A stretch of DNA of 64,000 nucleotides from Hermatobates lingyangjiaoensis (taxonomy: Eukaryota; Arthropoda; Insecta; Hemiptera; Hermatobatidae), in the NCBI GenBank assembly GCA_026182355.1, contig JAPFBL010000068.1, positions 10,639,001 through 10,703,000 on the forward strand. Direction: 5' to 3'. The stretch's first letter is position 1, and each line of letters opens with the position of its first letter. Below, one piece after another: positions 1 through 11,074 of the stretch. The position numbers and the translations under genes were made by a program. Under the pieces are notes generated by a model. That model did no database searches, had not been told where the DNA came from, and worked only from the letters and a program-made list of their open reading frames with translations.

Positions 1-566
1 TCCTTGGATCTGAATATTTAGCAATTAGAGATTAAATTTATTGTACTTGATTTCGTAGCCACTTAATATTTCCTTTTTTTTTCGTTCCATTTGTTAGAAA
101 CGTTACTTCTATTGCGTGCTTATAGTTCAGTTCATACTGTTATAACAAATTACGATTTTTATATTTGTAATAATATATTTGTATTATATTGAAATAAATA
201 TATTATTATGTAGGTAATTAGTATTCGCGTTATATATAATAACCTGATTTTTAAGGCATGGTTGAACTACCTCGAAGTTAAAATTGATATACCAGTAATA
301 CGGCTGCAGTAGTTTAATTAGGTAAATATCCTTATTAAGAGTGGTTATGAATTAATTTTTTTTTAATGTATTTTGTTTATGTTATATGAACGATATTATT
401 TTATAATGTCCTGTTTTTTGCTGTCAGAATTTTGCTTGAGTATCCTGAAGCTATATTTAACGAAATCATTTGATTTACGAGAGTGAGACACGTTGGTAGT
501 GCGGGGCAGGGGGTTGGTTGTGGCTACGATGCCGAGTACAGGGCAGTGTCGTCGCTGCGGCAGTTC
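1..566 (-). other. DOR: 3' flank / probable 3' UTR of the DOR-like gene
   Basis: This is the sequence directly downstream, on the minus strand, of the TAA stop of the DOR-like gene. It is GC-richer for the first 80 bases and then very AT-rich. Candidate poly(A) signals read on the minus strand are ATTAAA at 362-367 and 313-318 and AATAAA at 37-42. I cannot choose among them without transcript data. No other coding sequence is visible here. Confidence 0.5.
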
Positions 567-716
567 TTAGCACTTGCGGTTGTTGTTAGCCCCCGAGTGG
601 TGTCGCTGGCGGTCCGACCTCCGCTGTCGTTTGTTCCTCCCATTCGCTTCCCTTGCTTTGTTCCCCCTCTCTAGGTACTTCGGCTTCAGCAACTCACTTG
701 TCCTCTCAATGCATTG
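567..716 (-). CDS. DOR: TP53INP/DOR-family protein, coding exon 3 (C-terminus, residues 154-202)
   Basis: This terminal exon encodes 49 residues and a TAA stop. It is preceded on the minus strand by a good acceptor (pyrimidine-rich, ending TTTTGCAG). The exon starts in phase 0, matching the phase-0 donor of exon 2. The peptide contains LERGNKARE (about residues 168-176), which aligns with the conserved C-terminal block of vertebrate TP53INP2 (a QRQNRARE-type motif). A strongly basic stretch (RNKRQRRSDRQRHH, about 180-193) follows and could be a nuclear or nucleolar localisation signal. The join with exon 2 reads RRAQR-QCIER, as expected for the basic helical region of the family. What is seen: motif, phase and splice site. 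What is inferred: localisation. The main uncertainty is the divergent sequence after residue 176. Confidence 0.85.
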   Translation of the reverse strand, partial: QCIERTSELLKPKYLERGNKAREANGRNKRQRRSDRQRHHSGANNNRKC

Positions 717-2161
717 CTGCAAAACACAATATTCAACTGTTAGGAAAAGCAAATGCCTTGAAAAGCACATCTTGTAATTTGTATTATTTAGTAGACGTAC
801 TTTAGTCTCTAGTCTCTCCTCTGAGAGACATATTTACATATTGGTAAAATTGTTCCTTTGATAATGTACTGTTAGAGTAAGTAAACTAATTCAAATATTA
901 TTGATTGTCGATTCTAAATATCTGTACATTACAAAAAACAATTTTAATATTGAGCCCTAAGAAAAACTTCTTTGGTAGGGTTCAATTTTGACCAATAACT
1001 GCAGATTTTATTCTAAGGAATATTTATAAATCATTACTAATCGTCATACTGCGTGTGTGACCGCCCCTAGCGTGATATTAAAACAGTAGAGTAGGCATGC
1101 AAGCACAACGCACGCACACACATACATACTCGTACATACACACGCACTCATCCACTCGTACATGAATATCCGTTTAAAACTCGAAGCACATTTGGTTTAC
1201 GTAAAACGAGACTTTACTTACCGTACCTAAAGTAAAATAATCGGTATTTTATTTTATTTATTCAAAGCAGTCTCAACTTTTCGTTGCCTTGCACTTCCTA
1301 ATTACCTTCAAAATCCTGATTACCCTACCCCTTATAGTGGTTTACAATTTTTATCATTTAAAAATAAACTTTCCTCTTGCAAAAATGCAAGTGCTATATA
1401 TAAATAATGTATAAAAAATATATAAAATGATAAACATGTAAAAGAAGAAGGAATGAACGAAATTTTTTTTTAAAAAAAAGAAAAGATAATCTTTCATATC
1501 TGTCTATCAGTTTAAAAAAATTGGATTATATTTTTATATGTAATAACATTATTAATTAAAATATTAGTTATGTTAATTTTAATTATTAATAGTATATTAT
1601 ATTAATATACAATTTAATGTAACCATATTTTATCAACTTTTCTTTAATATCCGTATTATCTTAATCCAAACATTTTAAGAGATAATTTATATTACTGCAG
1701 AATATATTTCTACATTTGTATCTCTAAGAAGGGCAATATCCTCGCAGACTGCAACCTATAAATATTAATGCCAGCACTGCAATGCTTTAATCAAAATTGC
1801 GTTGATTTTTCCAAATCTACGAAATGATATTTTTTCTCATAAAAACCCTCTAAAAAATGAAATGTAATAGATGAACTGCTGTTTTGTCTCAGGGCTAAGA
1901 GTAACTTAAAATTTACTGGTTTTTGAGATATCATACTCTTAATCACATAAACACTCACAAATTTGAGAAACCTGTTTCATTTGACTCAGGGGTCTCAAAA
2001 CTTGTGTTTCTATTCAAAACCCTATATCTAAATTTTGATCTGGCGCAGTGCTTTAGTAATTTATATATTTAATAAACAGCATAAATGAATGCAAAAAGGA
2101 AAAATGTACATCCAGTTTAATTGGAAAGGATTCTAAGCTAAGAAAACATGGAATATATTAC
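717..2161 (-). other. DOR: Intron 2 of the DOR-like gene
   Basis: This 1,445-bp intron has donor GTAATA (minus strand, starting at 2161) and acceptor TTGCAG ending at 717. The body is AT-rich and includes a degenerate CA/CACA-type stretch at about 1100-1160. No coding sequence was recognised inside it. If the donor is not used, the exon-2 frame reads seven more codons to a TAG at 2138-2140. Confidence 0.75.
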
Positions 2162-2478
2162 CCTTTGGGCTCGCCGATGCTGCTGTTGTTGGAGGACAAT
2201 GTGATGAAGAGGGTTTCGGTGCCTCGGAGGTGCAGTGACGTCCCTCCGTTGAGGCTCCTGGGCAGGTGGGCGTTGGTTTTCGTCGACGGGCGCTGGCTCG
2301 GGGGCAGGGTTGATTGGCCGGTCTTCGGGCCTGCTCCGGTAAACCGACATGCTGGGGTGCTCTATGAGCAGGTTTTCCAGGGGTGAGGTCTCGACGGACA
2401 CTGGGCCCGTCGACGTGAAGCAAGCAGGTGGGGTCACAAACCACGACTCCTCCATGTTCGCAGCTTCTGCCTCTTCAC
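2162..2478 (-). CDS. DOR: TP53INP/DOR-family protein, coding exon 2 (residues 48-153, family signature)
   Basis: This central exon carries the hallmark of the TP53INP1/TP53INP2 (DOR) family: ESWFVTPPACF (about residues 58-68), then SPLENLLIEHPSMSVY (about 79-94). These are nearly identical to the human proteins. In animals these proteins shuttle between nucleus and cytoplasm, bind Atg8/LC3-type proteins to promote autophagosome formation, and act as nuclear-receptor co-activators; the fly homologue acts with the ecdysone receptor. The family region is followed by a proline/arginine-rich linker and LQQQQHRRAQR. The exon begins after the acceptor TTATAG with two bases completing the split codon 48, and ends AGG/GTAATA in phase 0. 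All 105 full codons are open. Two other frames are also open but lack the family motif. The protein totals 202 residues, against about 220-240 in human. Identification is firm; the exact 3' boundary is inferred from phase. Confidence 0.95.
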
Positions 2479-4109
2479 CTATAAGTCACACTTTCATACC
2501 TTACACGTAATACATACAATGCACAAAGTCTTATTTAAATATTTAAATCTTTGCCTGAACTTGAGATTTAGCTCTTTCTGAGTACTAAAATAAAAATGCA
2601 TTACTTTTCTAATTCTTTCCAAATTCCTTCTCTTGATAAAGAGGTTTTCATGCAAACAGGGAATACTTTAAAATAATTAGTGGTACTTGGGCCAGAAATG
2701 AGGATTCCAACGCCCCACTCATCGCCTTCAGGCTGTTCTACAGGTGAAAAGTGTAGCCAATTTCACGTACAGAGCAGAGATGAAGTAAAGTTTAAATAGT
2801 TTTATGATCTTAAATGCGTCAGTTTATTATAAGCGATTCTTAATGTAACTTCAGACTTTATTTTCTGCTGTTGAATATGTGTCATTGATCGTCACAAGCA
2901 CCATACAAGAAGATGAACAAGTCCCGCACGCTGACTTCCATCTTTGTGTGTTATAACATACTTCCTTTACATAACTGCAACAACTAAACTTGGATTGCAG
3001 CTTTCTCTTTACGAGAAACATTTTGTGGTACAGCAATATAAAGAGGTGAAAGTTTATTTTGATCTTCCAATTTTCCCTTCTAAGAAAAAAAAATCCTTAT
3101 GCGAAGGTTGCTTGATGTACAAGAAAGAAAAACTGGTAGAAAAAGTTAAAATGAAATCGAAGTCAATATAAGTTGAAGTTAATTAATTCATCAAATAAAT
3201 AATACATTGACTGTCAGTCTATCATTTCAACGTAAATTTAAACATAATTTGTTATTAATAAATGTTATTTTTTCCTACTTTTAACTATAGACAGTCGTTG
3301 TTATTTAATAATGTATTTGAATGTTGACATATTTGTGTTTACATAAATGGTTTTGACGTTGTGGTATCCACCAGCGTATTATTTGGTTTCCTACACCAGC
3401 ACCAGGGGTGACAGCGCGTCCATCAATATTATTCCTATTTCCCAATGACCTCTCAAATAAGTTTCCAACGAGCTATGTTACCAGTAAATTCTAAACTTTA
3501 CCTTACTCCGGTTGATTAGATATCAACTCGGAATGTTGTGTACTAATGGTAAGCACGCTCAGGTCACACCAAACTTCTCTGACCTAGCTTTACCTTCCCT
3601 GCCACAATCCACGGTACATAATAAATCAAATTACCACTGTCCGATATGGATACAATAAATGATTACGTATTTTGTTGAACACATCTACATTGTTAGTACC
3701 ACAGAGATTGTCTATAAATGCTTGAAAAGTTTCTAAATTTAAAGATTTTTTTACCGGATATGCGTAACACTTGTCTGATACAAATTATTATCTATTATGC
3801 AGTTGTTTTACACATGACATAGTGAAATGAGCGACTCATCAGACGGATGCATACGATGATATTTTCTTGATCACGAAGTAGACTACTATATTTGTTTTCG
3901 ATACTAGTTTAAACTGGGTAGTATCTAATTATTTCGTTCCAGGTTACCTACGTTCAAGGTATGGGCAGACAAAAAGAAAGTCACTTATGTGTGGGATGTA
4001 GCTCACAGGCTGCATAAACGTCACTCTTAAGTGCTTTGTTGCCTGACCCCCGTTATGAAAGAACTTATTATTACTTATTATGACTAAAAAAGAAGACTAA
4101 AGCACTGAC
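2479..4109 (-). other. DOR: Intron 1 of the DOR-like gene
   Basis: This 1,631-bp intron has donor GTCAGT (minus strand, from 4109) and acceptor TTATAG ending at 2479. The phase-1 donor plus the two leading bases of exon 2 rebuild one codon (C+GT, Arg48). The interior is AT-rich. A 75-codon open frame on the plus strand at 2944-3171 is lysine-rich and resembles no known protein, so I treat it as chance. Confidence 0.75.
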
Positions 4110-4251
4110 GGTGTACAGTTAGGACGACCCAGTCGTCCTCTTCAGTCTCATTGATCAGTCTTGTAGTTGATACGGGGTCGGGCTGCGCCACCTCATTGCT
4201 GTTGCTGCTGCTGCTGTTCCCCAAAAGGTAGTTGGCCAGATTGCTCAGCAT
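4110..4251 (-). CDS. DOR: TP53INP/DOR-family protein, coding exon 1 (N-terminus with LIR motif, residues 1-47)
   Basis: The exon starts MLSNLANYLLGN, the arthropod-type DOR N-terminus, followed by a Ser/Asn run and then TEEDDWVVL (about residues 36-44). The acidic residues before W41-x-x-L44 form a canonical LC3/Atg8-interacting region, equivalent to the WLII LIR of human TP53INP2. The ATG is chosen because it is the first codon after a splice acceptor (TTGACAG) and matches the family start. Translation continuing past the predicted GTCAGT donor would hit a stop 13 codons beyond leucine 44. The donor gives phase 1, agreeing with exon 2. An alternative GTACAC site 10 bases earlier would be out of phase. 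The untranslated first exon and promoter are not seen; they must lie above 4256 or beyond the window. Confidence 0.87.
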
Positions 4252-4256
4252 CTGTC

Positions 4257-7200
4257 AATAAAACAAACATTATTGTAAATATGATCTGAGCAAGTTTTCA
4301 TAGAGTTATCTGATATTTTTTTCTATTATTAATGCATAGTCCACTAGGATTAGCGAATGATTTACTTAGCCCAATTTACCCGTATTCAGGAGAATAGAAA
4401 ATATCGTTTCGTCGCGGACTAAATCAATTCTTTGGCGATTTTGAGTACAGTTTTTTGACATATGAAAAGGTTTGGCCTACGGCACTCGAGTCATGATGGC
4501 AGCTGCCAGGAGGAGATGAGCTGATACTGGGGAATCATGCACACCGGTCACGCGCAGGCTGCAGAGCAAGGCATTCACTCTTGTCTTGCTGTATCTATAC
4601 CAGGTCACTGTTTCTTCCTTTTCTGAGAGCTACTATATTAAGTTGTCCAGTTTACTTGTGATTAAATCTGTTCCATTAATGATTTGTATTTTGGTAACTC
4701 CTGCAATTTAAGCTTTGGCCTTCTTTGCTCTTCAAGGTTTAGAAAGTGGATCAAAAGTTATTGAATAATGATGTTTTACTGGAATACGGGACGAAAACTA
4801 ATGGCTTAACATAAGCAAACCTTTGGTTATGACCATTTGTACTTGGGCACTAATGGTAAGCTTCACTTACACGTTAACCACATGACCACTCCTAACACTA
4901 GAATAAGGTTTTAAAGACCTTGTAAAACGATTTGTTTTTTTAAATTTTTTATCTGGCCACATGAAATAATGAATCAATAATTTAATTTTATAATTAATCT
5001 TTTCTAAGACAGGACTAAATATATGAATATGGTCATTACTGAAATATTAATTTTGTGATTCTAATGTTAGTAATATTAAATATTTTTTTTAAAGGGAACG
5101 GCGGTTTAAAATTATATGAAAACTTAAAAGTGTAAACTTTTACTCTGGTAAGGTGGAATGTTTCACAAATCGATTAGAAAACAATTTCAGCGTAAGGAGA
5201 AGACGGAAAAAGTTCTCTTTGTAGGAGAGGAAGAAAGAAAGGTAATTAATCCCCTCTTGAAGGAGGCTCTCTTTCAATTATACTTCCCTTCTCTCTTTTC
5301 TTTTCTTTTAAAAATAAGAAACTGTTTGAAAGAAATGTAGATTCATATTCTATGCGATTTAATGATAGTCAGTGTGGTTAGGTAAATATTCGCATATTCA
5401 AATGACTCAGGTTAGATAGAATTCTTTTATATGAAGCCCGGGAGATAATGGCAAAGTCGATCAACTGGAAAAATAAGGTTCATACTTGCACGGTGGTGAT
5501 CCAAGGAATTACTGGAAATTTACTTGAGATTTGATATTCCGGTTTATAATTTTGATAAACTTAAACTGATAGTAACTGATATAGAAGTCGCAGATATTAC
5601 CTAAAGAAACACATCTTATTTGGTTGACATAAATTTGTTGGGATACTGAGATTTGATATGATTAGGTTTTGATCCAACCTTCTTGAGCAGCAAGTTTGGC
5701 ACACCAGCATGAAAAATATGACATGATGGTTAACTGATTTAAGTGTTCCGCATAATTAGGTACCCTGTAATAAGAGTTTAGTGTTTTTAGGATTCATTCT
5801 CCTTATGCTAGTTACCTAAACTATCTTTTAGTTAAATATAAAAAAAAATTATACCATTTTGCATTAGTGTATAAGAAAAAGTTGTTATAAATATTTATCT
5901 GTTTAAATGGTTTAATCTTAAATGAAAAGAACAGGTTCTTATCCAAAGTTAAGTAAAGTCTTAAGTTATAAGATAAGTTCTAAGTGATGGTCTTTGTAGA
6001 AGGGCGATAGCGGAATCGCTAATGCTTCATAACAGTTTTGCAGCTCTCGGCGGTGTACAATGAAAACTCTGTATTCTCAAACAACCTTCAATGCTTATCA
6101 CTAATACGTGTTTCCTTTTCTGCCTTACCACCATTTTGTTATCTACTTCCTGTGCGCTGTAAATTTCTGTCATGTTGGTTTTATTGCGAAGAAAGGAAAT
6201 TCTTACTGTTTTTGTAAAGATTCATAGTAAATTGTGTGTAAGTGCATGAAAAGTAGTGTGTCAGGCTTCAGAGTGAGAAAGTTCACGGTTGTCATGGCAC
6301 AATCTGCCCATGACAAATCGCCACCTTCCACTGGAACTGCGGTAAATGCCGCCAGCATTACTTGCTTCTATACTGAAATGCGCAGCGATAATTTATAATA
6401 TTGTTTATAATACAATGCAACAGATCATTTTTAGGGAACTAAACTTCAATTTCTGAACACCTAAAAGACAGAGGAATATATCTTAATGATTGGGAAAAAA
6501 AGGCATCTGTAGACGGGAAAATGAATTAATTCGTAGACGGAAAAATTGTAAATGTCAGCATAAATAAACATAAGAATGACTGTGTCCGGTATTGAAGACT
6601 GTAAAGATTTGAGTCTAGTTAAGTATTCTGAACGGCAGGCAGGTTAAAGTCGTAGTTGTTCACAAAGAAAAAGCAAATCTGTACACTCTTGAAGTTGTGT
6701 ATTTGCTTTGGCTATAATGAAGTTATAAGTAGGAGTAGTCTTGTCATTTCATATTTTTCCAATGTGGTTTTAGAAATTATATGCACACCATGACATTCAA
6801 TAGAATTAGTTATATTATATTCATTTATTTCACATTCTAAAATTAAAAAAAACCAGTATATGTTGTTATTTTATTATTGAATACGCAGTAATAAAAAAAT
6901 TTGTTTCGTACATATGTTAGTTCACACAGAGAACCATTCAAGTTCTGAGTGCTGAATTAGATGTTACAACATTCATCCCACCCAGGCTAAAAATACCAAA
7001 ACTGGATTCAGGAATCGCATAAACCCTTCAAAATATAAAATTGACTTTTTTTTTGTATACATATATATTAGCCGCGACTAGTGTGATAATTGTATACTAC
7101 AACCATATCGTTTTTTTACGTTTATATTGTAAACCAATATAATCATATTGTAATTGTATATTATAATTGCCAAAACCAATGGTTTTTCTATTATCTGTTA

Positions 7201-9952
7201 ATAGTTCTATATAGAATTAGTTTTAATTAATGAATTAAAGCTTATTAATGAATTAATATATGATTAGCTCTCAGTAGTTCAAATTTAGTTTGCAAATTAA
7301 TTATATCCATAGTTTAAGATGTTAGCTGCAATTTCTAAGTGTGTTGCTGTTCTTTGAAACTCGTTGTCACTTCTAATGAATTGAGTTTCGGGAAAGTTCG
7401 TCCCGTTCACTCCTTTTACCTCTTTAAAAAAGTGAACAATTATTAAAGTTTCCAGTCTCTTCAAACTTCATCAGCAGTCTATTTCTGTGTTTTTCAATTA
7501 TTTCTGCTATTAACTTATTATATGAGTTTATTAAGAATAGTCAAACTATAACAACATGATTTCTCTTTATATAGTGTGCTAACTTAATGAAATCTAAATC
7601 TTATATAATTCCGAGGAAATATATAAGAAAAGATGTTTCGTATGGTTCATTTATGTTTTTGTTAGATATCGGGACTGCTGAGTTTTGTCTTCTTTAAGTT
7701 TATTAATACGTGGTCTTCAAGGCCTGATATTTTTCAACTCCGTTCCAAGACATCTTCTGTGAGGGATGGTCTGCACAAGGTCTCATAGAAAATTTCGGCG
7801 TGTGCTTGATTCGAAAGTCTGGTTCAAATAGTAAGAAGCCAGCTGACATGTCTCACTCTTACAGTCTTATATATTTTGTTGGAGTAGCTCCATGACCGTC
7901 TCTTGAATTGGGTACGAAAACAGATTGTTTGAATGTTAACATTTAATTGAGTGTTCTGCTGAGAACGCATCTATTTTAGAACATTGCATTAAAATATTAC
8001 ATAGCATAATAACTCAATTAATTTGTTTTGTCAGTGTAATGCCGAACAATTAAAAGCCGTGGCATGAACTGACGCTACTAATTACGTAATTTGGGGTGAG
8101 GTCGCAGGCCGTCGCTAAGAGACAGACTTCATCGGCTAACCGTCATCTCTTAACTATTTTCATAATTATCACCAAATTATATCAATTATTATGAAATATT
8201 GATATATTTGTTTTATCATAAGTATTTTTTATTACTACGTTTTCAACCAATAATAGGGTGCTGCATATTACAGTATACAGTAGACTACAGCTGGTTTTCC
8301 TGGTTCAAATGAAACTAGTATTACGGTGATCTTGAAATATAAACCGCAAATCATTACAATATATTCTGTATTCGATTTTTTGATTCCCCTGTAATCATAA
8401 TTCATTGTTTTCTTTTTAAAACATTTCAAAAATGTATTACATCTGCATATAATAGTAATAGTAGTATAATTGTAAGTTTTTATTACAATAATGAAAATTC
8501 GTCCTGGACTATTAGAATACCTGCTATACTTTTTTTCGGTAAAATGTTTTCAGTGTATTGACTTAAGTAAAATTACTGTTTAGAAGTTTAATGAAAAAAT
8601 TTGAAATATTTAATAACTTAATATAAAATATAAAAAGAATACAATTTTTACATGAAAAAATGATCGCTAATATAACATATAATTTTTGACACTTTCCATG
8701 GTATGATAGATTTGTCTCACAAAATGCTCTTATCAAGCTATATGTCTCGCCATTCAACCAAACTTAATATCAGATGTAGATTTTTTTGTGTTTATTGATC
8801 ATATTATTTTGCAAATATTAAAGTATGAAGAAAATGAACTCTTTCGTTGTATAGAAGAGACGCTTTGCTGTTGACAAATATCCAGGTTTTCACTAAAATG
8901 ATATTTCTTTAATAAAATCTATAAATTATTCTATAATTAGACTTATAATTGAATGTGAAAGCCCTTGAGGAGACAAAAAAACATTATGTTGTTAACCAGT
9001 TAAGAAATTTTTTTACTTATTGTAAAATTGAGTGTAGGCCACTCCAGATTTTTTCAAATAGCAGTAGTCAAGGTTTGTATTTCAACTTCATAAATGAGCT
9101 CCTAGTTGATATATTGGTTTCACTGTCACCATTATGAGTGGTAAATTATAGTCTAAATCGGTGCTGGTTTATTCTCTGGGGTTTCTTTGTTCAATACCTT
9201 TTCGGTCCTTTCAGATCAAATTATAAGGTTGATAGTTAACTTATAATGATTAAAAGTAATATTCAACTGTAGTCATTTGTGTGGGTGATGACTTGAACTG
9301 ACGAGTACCTGGTAACGCAGACTCAGGACCGACAGCTTTAAGCCCTTTCCGAGATTTAGACACATGATTTCCACCTTTCATATGGAATGTCTAGCGTCAC
9401 GGCCAAGATTTGTTAGTGTTATATACCTCACCTTTTCTTTATACCTTTTTATATTCCGATGTCCACCACTGAATGTTTTTTAAAATATTTTCATTAAATT
9501 ATTACAATATTCAGCCAAATATTTGTGGATAAATGTATGCTAACATTTAATTTTAGAGTCTATAGGGAAATAAAAATCATGATTAAAAAAATCTACAGTA
9601 ACTAAAAAGGTTATAATAATTTTATAGGAAGGACTTATAGACGAACAATATAATATGTAAAAATTAAAATAACTTATTTCAAAAAGACAAAAAGAATACC
9701 GTACAAAAAGACAAATATTTTTTCCGTACTGTTAGTATTATTTCTGTAAAGCATAACGTGAATGACTTCTATTTTTTTTTCAAAAAAAGTATTGCTAACA
9801 GTACGAAGTGCAACAAAATAAAATAAGTTTTAATTGTTTAGTATATCTTTACAACTGTTTTCATTATATTATTTTTCAGTTTTTAGTATTATTATTATAA
9901 GCTGTTTATATGAATTAAATATTTATCAATAATATATATCAACCGTTTGATG
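4257..9952. other. Gene-poor AT-rich stretch upstream of DOR
   Basis: No coding gene was recognised. Three GC-richer patches stand out: 4480-4620, 6280-6355 and 7740-7860. The first lies 230 bp upstream of coding exon 1 and could contain an untranslated exon or regulatory DNA of DOR, but no decisive splice donor was found. The 7740-7860 patch is open for 55 codons on the plus strand but matches nothing known. Several AT-rich open frames of about 60 codons (5158-5340, 8563-8757, 8949-9137) look like chance. Confidence 0.4.
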
Positions 9953-10110
9953 GAATAGGTTTATTATGTAATCGGGATTCGGTCAATTCAAGCTCTCATT
10001 ACCGACGTTTCGATTTTAATTTTATTTAAAGGTTTTAAATAAATCCGAAACGTCGGCAACGAGAGTTTGATTTTTGAACCTAGATTACATAATACACTTA
10101 TTAAATATGT
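9953..10110. repeat. Inverted pair of hammerhead-type elements, ACGT family (copy 1)
   Basis: The two halves are imperfect inverted copies of about 70 bp. The minus half reads GAAACGTCGG at 10002-10011 and the plus half reads the same at 10047-10056. Each is followed by a GAGAG-type sequence and an ATTACAT block. GAA, palindromic ACGT and C17 match the 3' side of a type I hammerhead with cleavage after GTC. The CTGANGA half of the core is degenerate in both copies. The outer ends run into TATATATC, like the other copies. Confidence 0.55.
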
Positions 10111-10612
10111 AGTATCGATTTTCTTCTTAAAACAGTTGACAAGTAGGTCATGTAACTAAAAATGGGCGTACTTGTGCAGTATGAATAATATTTTATTGTA
10201 ATCTTTTTTTTTTTAATCAGAATACGTCTTTCGCTTTTGTACCCTAGAGCACTAAAAGGTAGGAGTTATGTGCAGCAACACAAAAGTCATATTAATTCAT
10301 AAAACTGATTGTTCAAACCCTTAAATTTGACTTTTAGATCGCTTGCCTACTATTTCTCTGGGAATCCATCATGTTAGCTTGTGTGGGGTGTGCTGTGTTG
10401 TTGATGCTATAAGTGTTTTGATGTTATCGGCTGTCGAAGGTGCTTAGGGGCTCCTAAGGTAAAAGATCTAATTTCGTTTGTGGTAGTGCGATGAAGGTGT
10501 GTTAAGACTGAGGTGCCGAGTATCGATCGCTGCCTTCCGACTCCAGTCTTCTCTCGTCTTGTCAGCAACATGAAAACCTTTTCATTTACCTACCACCTTC
10601 GTAAAAAAAGTT

Positions 10613-10744
10613 ATAGGTGTATAATGTAATCGGGATTCGGTCAATCTTCCAGGACCAAAATCAAACTCTCAATGCCTCAAGGCATTGAGAGTTTGATTTT
10701 GGTCCTGGAAGATTGACCGAATCCCGATTACATTATACACCTAT
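10613..10744. repeat. Perfect 65-bp palindrome, ACGT-family head-to-head dimer
   Basis: Arms 10613-10677 and 10680-10744 are exact reverse complements separated by a 2-base centre. The arm sequence is the region downstream of the hammerhead cleavage site in the ACGT family (GGCA-TTGAGAG, then an ATCGGG/CCCGAT block and ATTACAT), shared with 9953-10110. Both arms start at about the predicted 5' end of the self-cleaved RNA. The absence of any mismatch implies a recent origin or gene conversion. Confidence 0.85.
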
Positions 10745-10776
10745 TCTATCCAACGGTTGATATATTATTGAATTTG

Positions 10777-10777
<1 letters not shown>

Positions 10778-10816
<39 letters not shown>
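10778..10816. repeat. (TA)n microsatellite
   Basis: About 19 TA repeats following the ACGT-family palindrome and its GGTTGATATATT tail. A shorter second tract lies at 11051-11074, after the next element. Confidence 0.95.
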
Positions 10817-10819
<3 letters not shown>

Positions 10820-10850
10820 AAACAGGAAAACGATCCAAAAGGACAACAAA

Positions 10851-11042
10851 CGTTTCACGATGAATCACAAACACAGAACTAAGGAGCAAACACACTTACT
10901 GTCTCTAATTGGTCTCCAACCGTCGCTTCACAAGTGCGCTTGGTGTCCCTTTCTCAACTCTCCTGATGACGGTTCAACCGAAAATTAGAGACAGTAAGTG
11001 TGTTTGTTCCTTAGTTCTGTGTTTGTGATTCATCGTGAAACG
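10851..11042. repeat. Inverted repeat with 60-bp arms, AATT hammerhead family
   Basis: Arms 10851-10910 and 10983-11042 are reverse complements with one visible mismatch. The 72-base centre contains the CTGATGA core of a plus-strand hammerhead. The minus-side core is decayed. The right end is followed by ATACC and a (TA)n tract. Diverged relatives lie at 25085-25235, 38510-38670 and 58660-58830. Confidence 0.8.
10959..10991 (+). ncRNA. Type I hammerhead ribozyme-like motif (AATT family)
   Basis: Read 5'-3': TCTC (stem I), CTGATGA core (10963-10969), extra C, then GGTTCAACC (a stem II hairpin of three or four pairs), GAA core, AATT (palindromic stem III), A (position 17) and GAGA (complement of TCTC). 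All canonical core bases are present. The single base between A9 and stem II is an insertion relative to the consensus. As I recall, such an extra base occurs in at least one viroid hammerhead. Stem III is too short to fold alone, so activity would need a dimer. Predicted cleavage is after 10987. Confidence 0.6.
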
Positions 11043-11074
11043 TATATACCATATATATATATATATATATATAT

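Noticed and set aside
574..777. Plus-strand 67-codon frame
   Set aside because: Antisense shadow of DOR exon 3.
2133..2444. Second minus-strand frame (103 codons) and a plus-strand frame (73 codons) over the same exon
   Set aside because: Neither contains the TP53INP/DOR signature; they are shadows of the GC-rich exon.
2138..2455. Minus-strand 105-codon frame read as a complete stand-alone protein ending at a TAG at 2138-2140
   Set aside because: The last seven codons follow a GTAATA donor, and the C-terminal family block is found in phase at 567-716, so this is an internal exon.
10613..10744. Rho-independent terminator or CRISPR-like repeat
   Set aside because: The context is eukaryotic and there is no spacer array or U-tract logic; it is a head-to-head repeat dimer.
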